IMG/VR virus record: IMGVR_UViG_3300044470_000131
Span: 1 to 29,565 of that record
From: a virus
DNA length: 29,565 nt
Direction: 5' to 3' (one strand)
Position 1 is the first letter of the stretch. Each line of letters opens with the position of its first letter. Under the pieces are notes generated by a model. The model saw nothing but the letters and a program-made list of their open reading frames with translations. It was not told the DNA's origin and did no database searches. Shown piece after piece: positions 22,597-29,023 of the stretch. A program made the translations under genes and the position numbers.

Positions 22597-22669
22597 TATA
22601 TTCCCCCTATATAAGGGAGCCGAAGTTTACCCTACGTAAGGCTGCCACCTAGTACCCGAAAGGAACGCC

Positions 22670-23605
22670 ATGACCACCCGAAGCCACCACGCCAAAGAGC
22701 ACCCCCTGCGCACCGGCCGGCCGCCGGACCCCTTCCTGCCTGAGCGCATGCCCCGAGGCTGCCTGGTCTCGATCAAGGGCTCCATCCTCATTGACGCCGG
22801 AGATGATGAAAAGTTCCGGGCGCTGAACGCCTTGCGGCCACTTTGCCGCACCCTGGGCCTTGCCATCGTTGAGGCCGATGGGGCCACCCGCAGGCGCCGC
22901 TGGTCCACCTACCGGATCACCCGCCGGGCGGCCATGCAGCCTATCATCAAAAACCCAGGCATCGCATTTAACACATGGGCTCGGCTCTACCTCCTTGGCA
23001 TGCCTGAGAACGACGCGACCGTCCGCTACGCGCGTCAGCGGGCGCGGGTCATGTTGGCGCGGTTCCTTGATGACGGTTGGGTGACGAAGCGCTACGACCC
23101 GGTCACCGGCGAAGTCCTCCTTGACCCCCCTGACCCGCACTATGTAAGCAAATTTCCCGAACTTTTCTGCGAGCCGGAAGTCAAAAGGGACGTGGATGGA
23201 AACATTCTCGAATTCCCCCCCGACGACGAACCCTTCGACATGCGCGATGCTTGGAAGTACCCCGATGCCTTTGCGATGGGCGAGCCCTCGCCCGAAGATC
23301 GAGCGCTCCTCAGAAAACTGGGAACGACCAGCGTGCACGCGCTTTCGTCGGAACCGTTCAGGGACGCCAACGGCAACAAACCCATCCCCCCCATCGACGA
23401 AACTCTTTCTCTCGATGCCCTGGCGGCCAAATATCCAGACGTTTTCGACCCCGAGTCCCCCCTGGTCGCCGATCCGTTCGACTCGCACGACGCTTGCAGA
23501 TATCCGGACATCGTTGCGATGGAATACAGCAAGGAGCGGGAAGAATTCTTATTTCGCAAGCTGCGCGAGTGGCAGCAGCGGCATCCGCGTCGTGGTACAT
23601 ATTGA
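22670..23605 (+). CDS. Unknown early protein with duplicated KYPD...LRKL unit
   Basis: 311 residues; AAAGGA upstream of the ATG and a strong promoter in front. The N-terminal 140 residues are basic (RRRRWSTYRITRRAA, RYARQRARVMLARFLDDGW) and may bind nucleic acid. The C-terminal half is acidic and holds an internal duplication. Residues about 158-217 have SKFPELF, DMRDAWKYPDAFAM and SPEDRALLRKL; residues 250-300 have LAAKYPDVF, DSHDACRYPDIVAM and SKEREEFLFRKL. I know no family with this. Being the first gene rightward from the central control region, it may be an early regulator or host takeover protein; that is inference. Codon use matches the phage. Confidence 0.8.
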   Translation: MTTRSHHAKEHPLRTGRPPDPFLPERMPRGCLVSIKGSILIDAGDDEKFRALNALRPLCRTLGLAIVEADGATRRRRWSTYRITRRAAMQPIIKNPGIAFNTWARLYLLGMPENDATVRYARQRARVMLARFLDDGWVTKRYDPVTGEVLLDPPDPHYVSKFPELFCEPEVKRDVDGNILEFPPDDEPFDMRDAWKYPDAFAMGEPSPEDRALLRKLGTTSVHALSSEPFRDANGNKPIPPIDETLSLDALAAKYPDVFDPESPLVADPFDSHDACRYPDIVAMEYSKEREEFLFRKLREWQQRHPRRGTY

Positions 23606-23634
23606 CTTTCATAAAGCGACAGCGCATAAAGTTC

Positions 23635-23669
23635 GGGCGTCGAGCGGTGGTTGAAACACCGTGACGCCC
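23635..23669 (+). repeat. Left-end hairpin of TnpB element
   Basis: GGGCGTC (23635-23641) pairs with GACGCCC (23663-23669), and inside GGTG (23646-23649) pairs with CACC (23657-23660) around GTTGAAA. Such a 'GGTTGAAACACC' stem directly upstream is typical of the left end of IS1341-type elements. Confidence 0.7.
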
Positions 23670-23698
23670 TAACCAGGTGGCCGTATGGAACGGCACAG

Positions 23699-24868
23699 AT
23701 GGCTGACGAAGAATTACCCCAAGTCTTTCGCACGTACAAGTATCGTTTGTTTCCGACGAAACGGCAGCACGCGGCCTTGGCGGATATTCTGGAAAGCCAG
23801 CGCCAGCTTTACAATGCTGCTCTTGAAAGCCGTATAGACTATTACCGGAAAATCGGTAAGAGCTTATCATATATGACGCAGACTTCTCAGCTTGCGGAAT
23901 GCCGACGCGATATACCGGAAATGGCGGTGATTCCCTCCAATTTACAGCGCGCCACTCTTAAGCGTCTTGATCGCGCCTTTGATGGCTTTTTCCGGCGTGT
24001 AAAACATGGCGACAAGGCAGGTTTTCCCCGCTTTAAGGGCCGAGACTGGTTTACATCGTTTGGATTTGTGGAATTCAGCGGTATTCGGCTGGTTTCTAAG
24101 AGGCTAAAATTCAAAGGGCTTCCGGGCTTTTTGCGGGTGCATTTGCACCGGCAATTACCGAAGGATCGCAAGATATGTAGATGTACGTTCAAGAAAGATG
24201 CGCGCGGCTGGACAGTCTCGTTTCAGGTCAAGATGGCAGTGGAACTACTCCCCGCATCAAACATTTCCGTAGGGATAGACTGCGGCATTACTGATCTGGC
24301 GGTTTTGTCTAACGGCGAGCATGTGCCGAATCCGCGTATAGCGAAGCGTCATGAGCGTGAATTGCGCCGTCATCAACGTGCTCTATCACGTTGCAAGAAA
24401 GGCTCTGGCGGTCGCCGAAAGGCGCGTGCAAAGGTCGCTAGGCTGCACGTCCATATCTCCAATACTCGCAGCACCTATCTGCACCAAGTTTCTCGGAAGA
24501 TCGTCAATTCCTATGGCGCGATTGCCGTCGAAAAGCTCAATGTGAAGGGTTTAGCTAGCAGTGTGCTGGCGAAATCCGTTCATGATGTCGCTTGGGGTAA
24601 ATTCCTGTTTATGCTTTCGTACAAGGCTTTGAGTGCCGGTCGAGAGTTCAAGGAAGTTGATCCCCGTTACACTTCGCAGATTTGTTCTGGCTGTGGCGTT
24701 ATCGTCAAAAAGAAGTTATCTGAGCGTGTTCATAATTGCCCGGAATGTGGGCTTGTCATGGACCGCGACGAAAACGCTGCTCTAAACATTCTGCGCCGGG
24801 CTGTAGTGAGTCCGGGTGCGCTTCAACGCCGGGAGTCACTGGCGTGCGCACAGAAATTACAGGGTTAA
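23699..24868 (+). CDS. tnpB: TnpB RNA-guided nuclease
   Basis: 389 residues from the ATG at 23699 (MADEELPQVFRTYKYRLFPT); the in-frame TTG upstream lies within the left-end hairpin. RuvC motifs: I, SVGIDCGITDLAVLS (D194); II, AIAVEKLNVKGLA (E278); III, DRDENAALNI (D357). A zinc finger of two Cys pairs, CSGCG and CPECG (about 329-350), lies between II and III. The N-terminal wedge/REC part starts YKYRLFPTKRQ and contains FPRFKGR. All three catalytic acids are present, so it is probably an active nuclease. TnpB uses an omega-RNA from the element's right end as guide and favours retention of the element. It has no TnpA partner in this window. Confidence 0.95.
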   Translation: MADEELPQVFRTYKYRLFPTKRQHAALADILESQRQLYNAALESRIDYYRKIGKSLSYMTQTSQLAECRRDIPEMAVIPSNLQRATLKRLDRAFDGFFRRVKHGDKAGFPRFKGRDWFTSFGFVEFSGIRLVSKRLKFKGLPGFLRVHLHRQLPKDRKICRCTFKKDARGWTVSFQVKMAVELLPASNISVGIDCGITDLAVLSNGEHVPNPRIAKRHERELRRHQRALSRCKKGSGGRRKARAKVARLHVHISNTRSTYLHQVSRKIVNSYGAIAVEKLNVKGLASSVLAKSVHDVAWGKFLFMLSYKALSAGREFKEVDPRYTSQICSGCGVIVKKKLSERVHNCPECGLVMDRDENAALNILRRAVVSPGALQRRESLACAQKLQG

Positions 24869-24905
24869 AACTGTACCACTACCAAAGAAATTCCCCGGAA
24901 TAGAG
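24816..24905 (+). ncRNA. Candidate omega-RNA (reRNA) scaffold at right end of TnpB element
   Basis: A strong hairpin overlaps the end of tnpB: GTGCGC (24816-24821) with GCGCAC (24846-24851), and inner ACGCC (24826-24830) with GGCGT (24841-24845) around GGGAGTCACT. This 'GGGAGTCACTGGCG' element is typical of omega-RNAs. The scaffold would run to the right end near 24905, with guide sequence beyond it. The RNA probably begins further upstream within tnpB. Confidence 0.6.
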
Positions 24906-24909
24906 TAGT

Positions 24910-25068
24910 TCAGGTCGCGCACCTTGGCACGCATCGCTCGGGAACTATAAGTGCGGCACTCATCACGATGGCGACTACAACGTCACACCAAAACATGAAG
25001 CCATGATCGATGGTTGCGAAAAGAACCATCATAATCAGTGCTGCGACGTAGAATGCGTTCCACCACAT
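24910..25068 (-). CDS. 52-residue membrane protein
   Basis: The ATG at 25068 is preceded by GAGGAGGG, a strong ribosome site that touches the upstream stop. The product begins MWWNAFYVAALIMMVLFATI and continues with a second hydrophobic stretch VVVAIVMSAALIV, so it likely spans the membrane twice. The end (VPERCVPRCAT) lies at the right edge of the TnpB element, so the original C-terminus may have been replaced. Last gene of the methyltransferase operon. Function unknown. Confidence 0.6.
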   Translation of the reverse strand: MWWNAFYVAALIMMVLFATIDHGFMFWCDVVVAIVMSAALIVPERCVPRCAT

Positions 25069-25080
25069 CGGCTACCCTCC

Positions 25081-25251
25081 TCAAATGTATTTGTTTGGGT
25101 TAGTACACTGGATCATGGTTCCAAGATATTTCCCGCAATGCCACCAGTAGCCATCATGCCAAAACGTATCGAGATCGAGATCGCAGAAAACGCAGCCGCA
25201 GCTATTCTCAATCTTGGGGGTGAATAGCCATTCACGAATTTTCTTGAGCAT
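25081..25251 (-). CDS. 56-residue Cys-rich protein, possible zinc binder
   Basis: ATG at 25251, AGAGG six bases upstream. It begins MLKKIREWLFTPKIENSCGC, then VFCDLDLDTFWHDGYWWHCG and ends MIQCTNPNKYI. Cysteines at 18, 20, 23, 39 and 49 with His near 32 and 38 could bind a metal. It lies between an 87-residue ORF and the membrane ORF with short gaps. No family recognised. Confidence 0.6.
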   Translation of the reverse strand: MLKKIREWLFTPKIENSCGCVFCDLDLDTFWHDGYWWHCGKYLGTMIQCTNPNKYI

Positions 25252-25261
25252 GGTCGGCCTC

Positions 25262-25525
25262 TTATGAGTTTCCGGCTTCGGTTAAATCTATGCCGTTAAA
25301 GTGGCAGAACTTCTCAATCGCCAATACCGCCTCGTTGGCATATCTGAGGTCTTTATCTGGTAACGGGATGCTGTCGTCGCAAGCATCAACGCGCCGAAGT
25401 GCGGCGTGCGACAATTTTATGATCTTTCTTGCGGCGTGAACATTTCCCTTTTCTTGCTCAAGCCTTAGCTTCAGCACGTCAATCTCGTTCATCAGTTCTT
25501 CATACGTGTCCACGTTGGGCCTCAT
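25262..25525 (-). CDS. Small helical protein downstream of methyltransferase
   Basis: 87 residues; its ATG directly follows the methyltransferase stop (TAGATG). It begins MRPNVDTYEELMNEIDVLKL, a clear coiled coil continuing RLEQEKGNVHAARKIIK, then RYANEAVLAIEKFCHFNGID. Soluble, acidic, without motif. Its tight spacing puts it in the leftward operon. Confidence 0.65.
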   Translation of the reverse strand: MRPNVDTYEELMNEIDVLKLRLEQEKGNVHAARKIIKLSHAALRRVDACDDSIPLPDKDLRYANEAVLAIEKFCHFNGIDLTEAGNS

Positions 25526-26119
25526 CTATACGTTTAGCGCAACGGGGTTTTGCGCTTGATTTCCCCATGAGTCCCAACCCGGAGCCGCGCCACGAGAAAA
25601 CAGCTCCACCTTTGGGACTTCGCCAAAAATCGCCTCGATTCGGGAGCGGACTTCTTTGGGCTTCCGACTATGCTCGGTTCTCTCGGCAGTAACGAGTTGG
25701 CGAATGTCGCGCCGCATCCGAGTTGGCGATCCTCGTGTTCCGAGTAGACAGAGTTCGACATTGCCCATCGTCCACTGTCCGAGGTTCGCGACTTCTTTCC
25801 CCGTTGTTGTGATCTTCGACCAGCAAAAGGCAATCGTCTTGAACTTAAATCCCCACGCTTTGATGATCTGTAAGGCTTCCGGCAAAAGCGGGGACGTAGC
25901 CCACAACAGAAGTGCACAATCTGGCGCGGCGATCTCTGAAACGTGCATGGCGGCGATCTCTGAAACGTGCATGGCGGCGATCTCTGCAAGCGCCATAGTT
26001 GGGTAACGGCCAGCCTCGGGCGCGAACGATCCTTTGACGGTTCCGTCCTCTGGGCGCTTCCCAAAGCCTTTATCGCCATACGACCAAGGCGGGTCAGCAT
26101 AAATTACGCCGTATTTCAT
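25526..26119 (-). CDS. MT-A70-type N6-adenine DNA methyltransferase
   Basis: 197 residues from the ATG at 26119 (MKYGVIYADPPWSYGDKGFG), with AGAGG upstream; a GTG 18 codons earlier is possible but lies only a few bases from the -10 box. Catalytic DPPW at 9-12, LLLWATSPLLPEALQIIKAW (conserved 'LW' helix), GFKFKTIAFCWSKI, NVELCLLGTRG, RTEHSRKPKEV and KVELFSRGAAPGWDSWGN are the expected order for MT-A70 enzymes of phages. There is no restriction partner nearby, so it likely protects phage DNA or regulates genes. A 24-base tandem duplication (residues about 45-64, EIAAMHVS twice) is inserted before the ALLLW strand. Confidence 0.92.
   Translation of the reverse strand: MKYGVIYADPPWSYGDKGFGKRPEDGTVKGSFAPEAGRYPTMALAEIAAMHVSEIAAMHVSEIAAPDCALLLWATSPLLPEALQIIKAWGFKFKTIAFCWSKITTTGKEVANLGQWTMGNVELCLLGTRGSPTRMRRDIRQLVTAERTEHSRKPKEVRSRIEAIFGEVPKVELFSRGAAPGWDSWGNQAQNPVALNV
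25928..25986 (-). repeat. 24-bp tandem repeat in methyltransferase gene
   Basis: Identical units at 25928-25951 and 25952-25975, and the first 11 bases of a third at 25976-25986. They encode EIAAMHVS repeated. In frame, so the gene stays open; recent slippage is likely. Confidence 0.95.
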
Positions 26120-26174
26120 GGCTTGCGGCCTCTGTAGTTCGGCGCGGGCTGGCCGCGTCCTGATTTCGGGCACC

Positions 26175-26203
26175 CCTATACACCCGTCTTTTGCCTATTG
26201 CAA
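26175..26203 (-). promoter_or_regulatory. Promoter of leftward methyltransferase operon
   Basis: On the minus strand TTGCAA (26203-26198), 17-base spacer, TATAGG (26180-26175). The -35 box lies inside the palindrome at 26195-26206. Confidence 0.6.
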
Positions 26204-26206
26204 TAG
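26195..26206. promoter_or_regulatory. Palindrome CTATTGCAATAG, candidate operator for XRE regulator
   Basis: A perfect 12-bp palindrome between two divergent promoters. It covers the -35 of the leftward promoter and lies seven bases upstream of the -35 of the rightward one, an ideal site for a small Cro/CI-like dimer to repress one side and affect the other. Confidence 0.65.
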
Positions 26207-26212
26207 CGCCGC

Positions 26213-26241
26213 TTGACATAGTTTGCGACACGCGGTACAAG
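26213..26241 (+). promoter_or_regulatory. Promoter of rightward XRE operon
   Basis: Consensus TTGACA (26213-26218), 17-base spacer, TACAAG (26236-26241). The start of transcription falls at about the ATG at 26247, so the mRNA may be leaderless, as for lambda cI from PRM. Confidence 0.6.
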
Positions 26242-26246
26242 GGGCC

Positions 26247-26447
26247 ATGAAACTCGGCGAACTTATCAACCTCTCGCGGGAACTTAAGAAAATGTCCCTC
26301 CGTGATTTGGAGAAGAAGTCAGGCGTTTCCAATGCCCTGATTTGCCAAATCGAGACAGGACAGGTTCCCAATCCAGGGTTCCGCACAGTCTGCAAGCTGG
26401 CGTCAGCCTTGGGGGTTAGTCTCAAGCGGCTTGGAGAGACGGAATGA
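26247..26447 (+). CDS. Small XRE-family transcription regulator (Cro/CI-like HTH)
   Basis: 66 residues from the ATG at 26247 (MKLGELINLSRELKKMSLRD). The whole protein is one HTH_3 domain: SLRDLEKKSGVSNALICQIE followed by TGQVPNPGFRTVCKLASALG. The conserved 'SxxxIxxIExG' recognition helix is present. No C-terminal cleavage or dimer domain, so it is Cro-like in size. It probably controls the divergent promoters through the palindrome at 26195. First gene of a rightward operon, overlapping the next by ATGA. Confidence 0.9.
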   Translation: MKLGELINLSRELKKMSLRDLEKKSGVSNALICQIETGQVPNPGFRTVCKLASALGVSLKRLGETE

Positions 26448-26983
26448 CCGTCTATTTCATCCAGCCAGAAAATGAACCCTTTGTGAAAATAGGGTTTTCA
26501 AACGCGCCAGCCGCTCAACGCGCCTATGATCTCCAGATGGGGAACCATAGAAGGCTACGCATCATCGCCGAACTGCCGGGAACGAGAGAAGATGAATACG
26601 CCCTACACGCCCTATTCAAGACCGAACGGCTTCATAGGGAATGGTTCAAGTTTACCAAGAGGGTGAGAAAAATAGTTGAGGGGCTAGCGGCTGGTGAATA
26701 TCAAATTCCGCCAAAGCCGAAGTCGGGCAAGACGCCCGAGCAGATCGCTGCATCAAATAAGCGACGCGGCCCGCGCAAGCGAACGAAGAAAGATCGGCGG
26801 ATGCCGTGGGACCAGGTGTTAAAGCTGTATCTGGACCCCCGCCTGAGCAATGACGAACTGGAAGATGCCTGCGCCAAGGGATACAGCAGAATGTCCTATG
26901 ACACGATGCGTCGGCACTTCAAAAGACCGCGTGGTGCGCCGGTTGGAAGACCGAGCGCAAACCGTAAACCAGCAATTTTATGA
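26444..26983 (+). CDS. T5orf172/MUG113-domain protein (GIY-YIG-related) with HTH-like C-terminus
   Basis: 179 residues, ATG overlapping the regulator stop (ATGA). Residues 1-75 (VYFIQPENEPFVKIGFS, QRAYDLQMGNHRRLRIIAEL, EDEYALHALFKTERLHREWF) match the MUG113/T5orf172 group, relatives of GIY-YIG nucleases: 'VYFIQ' corresponds to GIY, 'VKIGFS' to YIG, then an Arg, 'E..LH..F' and 'EWF'. A very basic linker follows (NKRRGPRKRTKKDRR), then a HTH-like part (MPWDQVLKLYLDPRLSNDEL, YSRMSYDTMRRHFKRP). Function not known; some members are thought to act on DNA. Confidence 0.8.
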   Translation: MTVYFIQPENEPFVKIGFSNAPAAQRAYDLQMGNHRRLRIIAELPGTREDEYALHALFKTERLHREWFKFTKRVRKIVEGLAAGEYQIPPKPKSGKTPEQIAASNKRRGPRKRTKKDRRMPWDQVLKLYLDPRLSNDELEDACAKGYSRMSYDTMRRHFKRPRGAPVGRPSANRKPAIL

Positions 26984-26994
26984 GGAGCGGCCGT

Positions 26995-27438
26995 ATGGAT
27001 CGCGATATCATGTACCTGGGATGCGAGAACGGCCACGACTGGAAATCAGTCGGCGGCGCGAATGCCGGATGCGGCAAGAATTGCTCGTGCTCGGTTCCGG
27101 TTCACGAATGCACGCGGTGCGGGGATTCGGACTACGGCCAGAACGACGAGGCTGAGACGATCCGCGACGAATGCCTTGAGAAGATGCTGGACGATGACGA
27201 CTTCCGCTCGTGGTGTGACAAACTCCAGGTGGACGTGATCGAAGGCGAGTTCGGATACGAGCCCGGCGAATTCACGGTCTTTCGTGCCGACTGGCTGCCC
27301 ATGTACCGCGAGGGGCTCACTCCGGCGCAGGCATGGCAACGGGCGATGGACGCCCATGCCAAGGCTCGTGCGGAGGAAGATAAAGCCAAGGAAGAAAACT
27401 GGAAACGCATTCAAGCCGCCGATGCGGCTATCAGCTAG
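26995..27438 (+). CDS. Zinc-ribbon-like small phage protein
   Basis: 147 residues from the ATG at 26995, with GAGGAG at proper distance; the ATG at 26980 lacks this. The N-terminal part is Cys-rich: YLGCENGHDW, NAGCGKNCSCSVP, HECTRCGDSD (Cys 10, 26, 30, 32, 39, 42 and His 14, 37), enough for one or two zinc sites. The rest is acidic and helical (EKMLDDDDFRSWCDKLQVD, LTPAQAWQRAMDAH, KARAEEDKAKEENWKRI). Probably a nucleic-acid-related or scaffold protein; no family named. Confidence 0.7.
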   Translation: MDRDIMYLGCENGHDWKSVGGANAGCGKNCSCSVPVHECTRCGDSDYGQNDEAETIRDECLEKMLDDDDFRSWCDKLQVDVIEGEFGYEPGEFTVFRADWLPMYREGLTPAQAWQRAMDAHAKARAEEDKAKEENWKRIQAADAAIS

Positions 27439-27448
27439 GGAGAGCGCC

Positions 27449-27877
27449 TTGTCCGTTCCATCTGCAAAGCACGGCGAAGCGCTTTGCACCATCACAATGG
27501 CGAACCGCAACCGGCATGGGTATGGTTATGACCCACGGCTCGACAGCAAGGACGTGATCCAGCGCCAGCAAGCGGAGATCGAAGCGCTGCGCACTTGTTT
27601 GATTGCGTCGAACAGTGAGAGCAGCGGGGAGTATTCTAGGCTACGTCTTCAAGTCGAGGCGCTGGCCGACAGCTACGAAGGCCAGAAGAGAAACACATTC
27701 GCTTTTATGCGTGAGCGCGACGAAGCCAGAGAGGCATTGCGGACGGCGCGAGAGGTACTCTTGTTCCGTATGGAGTCGAACGGTTACGTTCCGACCGACG
27801 TACTGGCAGCAATCCACAAAGCAGATGCCGCCCTTGGCCAGGAACCAACGGCGCTGCTAACTACCGCAGAGATATGA
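27449..27877 (+). CDS. Coiled-coil phage protein
   Basis: 142 residues from the TTG at 27449, which has GGGAGAG upstream; an ATG at 27497 has no ribosome site. The core RQQAEIEALRTCL, SRLRLQVEALADSYEGQKRN and RDEAREALRTAREVL forms heptad-type coiled coil. It ends VPTDVLAAIHKADAALG. Such proteins are common in early phage regions without a known role. Confidence 0.65.
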   Translation: MSVPSAKHGEALCTITMANRNRHGYGYDPRLDSKDVIQRQQAEIEALRTCLIASNSESSGEYSRLRLQVEALADSYEGQKRNTFAFMRERDEAREALRTAREVLLFRMESNGYVPTDVLAAIHKADAALGQEPTALLTTAEI

Positions 27878-27887
27878 GGAGACCGAT

Positions 27888-28400
27888 ATGGCAGACACAA
27901 AAGCGGCACTAGACGAAGCGCAGCGAGAGCATGACGCCGCTGCGAAGGAATTTTCCCGCGCCAGCGAGGCGGCAAACTTCGCAGAGAGCCACTTGCAGAA
28001 GGTTCGGCATCGGCTGGAGATTGTTCGGCAACAGCACGTTGCCGCGACGGCGCCGCCGGTTGACCGCTCCAAGATCGTGCTGACTGACGGCTCCCCCGTC
28101 CCACCAGATCGCAGCCACACCGAATTGACGGACAGTGGAATGCAGAAGGGCTACATCGTCCTGTCCGATGCCGAGCGCGCCAAGGGCTTTGTGCGTCCGG
28201 TGCGCGAGTCCTATAGGCACACGACCTGCGGCAAGATCACTACCATGGGCCGCGCGCAGGCCGAGACCTATGCCCGCGATCCGCACTTCTACAACGGAAC
28301 ATTCTGCTCTACATGCCGCACTCACTTCCCGGTGGGCGAGGATGGCGAGTTCACATGGTACGAAAACGACGGCACGGAAGGGCCGAAGGTGGGAACATGA
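27888..28400 (+). CDS. Conserved small phage protein with split CxxC-type motif
   Basis: 170 residues, GAGGAGACCGAT before the ATG. An N-terminal coiled coil (AALDEAQREHDAAAKEFSRA, FAESHLQKVRHRLEIVRQQ), then a Pro-rich linker and a C-terminal domain with GYIVLSDAERAKGFVRPVR, SYRHTTCGKITTMG, AETYARDPHFYNGTFCSTC and HFPVGEDGEFTW. I remember this last domain as frequent in proteobacterial phages. The Cys in TTCG and CSTC, together with His, suggest a zinc-binding ribbon. Function unknown. Confidence 0.75.
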   Translation: MADTKAALDEAQREHDAAAKEFSRASEAANFAESHLQKVRHRLEIVRQQHVAATAPPVDRSKIVLTDGSPVPPDRSHTELTDSGMQKGYIVLSDAERAKGFVRPVRESYRHTTCGKITTMGRAQAETYARDPHFYNGTFCSTCRTHFPVGEDGEFTWYENDGTEGPKVGT

Positions 28401-28675
28401 CCACTTCACAATCACCCGTCGCTACGCTGAAGGCACAGGCCGACAAAATGGCCGTCATGCTCAAGGCGGCTTTGCGCGGCGGTAAGGTCGCGAACGATCC
28501 CGCCGGAAAGATAGCGGCGGCGCTGAAACGAGACAGCATCAAGTTCGGCATCGTCATGGACGACAAGATCATCACGGTCGATATGCCGTGGTCTACCGTG
28601 CGCGAAACGGACGAGGCCGGAATATCCGAATGGATCGTCGAGCACATGCGCGGCGGCCAGCACACTACTCAGTAG
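28397..28675 (+). CDS. Small phage protein of unknown function
   Basis: 92 residues; the ATG overlaps the stop before it (ATGA), which decides the start. It begins MTTSQSPVATLKAQADKMAV, followed by DSIKFGIVMDDKIITVDMPW and GISEWIVEHMRGG. A helix, then a small beta hairpin and a helix. Translationally coupled to the CxxC protein. Confidence 0.7.
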   Translation: MTTSQSPVATLKAQADKMAVMLKAALRGGKVANDPAGKIAAALKRDSIKFGIVMDDKIITVDMPWSTVRETDEAGISEWIVEHMRGGQHTTQ

Positions 28676-28724
28676 GGGAGTGAATCCGCGCGCGGCGGTT
28701 TCCGCGCAAATCTGGAGAAGCAAA

Positions 28725-29018
28725 ATGAGCTATTCGTTTTCTGTGAGGGCACCGACTAAGAAAGAGGCTGAGGAAAAGGTCTCTTCCGAACTGGTGAAGG
28801 TCATCGAGGCCCAGCCAATTCACAAGCGGGATGCTGACCAAGCCACCAATGCGGCTTTCAGCATGATCGCGCTTCTGCGCGAGGACGACACCAGGGATAT
28901 CAGCGTCTCAGTCAGTGGCTCGCTGGGCTGGGAAGGTGACAGCGCGTCGCCGGATTGCAAGATCACATCGGCGAACGTCAACGTGCAGGCTTACCTAGTG
29001 GCCAAACAGACATCCTGA
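28725..29018 (+). CDS. Small phage protein of unknown function
   Basis: 97 residues from the ATG at 28725, with GGAG upstream. MSYSFSVRAPTKKEAEEKVS, VIEAQPIHKRDADQATNAAF, SVSVSGSLGWEGD and ITSANVNVQAYLV give an alternating beta-alpha pattern. The 'SFSVRAxTKxEAxxxV' start and 'VSGSLGW' are common in tailed phages, without a known role. Confidence 0.7.
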   Translation: MSYSFSVRAPTKKEAEEKVSSELVKVIEAQPIHKRDADQATNAAFSMIALLREDDTRDISVSVSGSLGWEGDSASPDCKITSANVNVQAYLVAKQTS

Positions 29019-29023
29019 CGGCC

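Larger units (their letters stand above)
23635..24905 (+). mobile_element. TnpB-only IS200/IS605-like (IS1341-type) element
   Basis: The element comprises a left-end hairpin, a TnpB gene and a right-end omega-RNA region, without a TnpA transposase. Outer limits are approximate: the left end lies between the stop at 23605 and the hairpin at 23635; the right end lies near the small palindrome ATTCCCCGGAAT (24890-24901). The stop of the leftward mini-gene at 24910 sits at that edge, so the insertion may have trimmed its 3' end. Base composition (about 50% GC) is lower than in the structural genes. Confidence 0.75.

Noticed and set aside
22649-23488. 279-residue open frame on the minus strand opposite the unknown early gene
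   Set aside because: Composition (Val/Gly/Arg-rich) is that of an antisense shadow; it has no proper ribosome site, would cross the early promoter leader, and the plus frame has a promoter, ribosome site and sensible sequence.
25003-25227. 74-residue plus-strand open frame
   Set aside because: It crosses the ribosome site and ends of two better supported leftward mini-genes and has no ribosome site itself.
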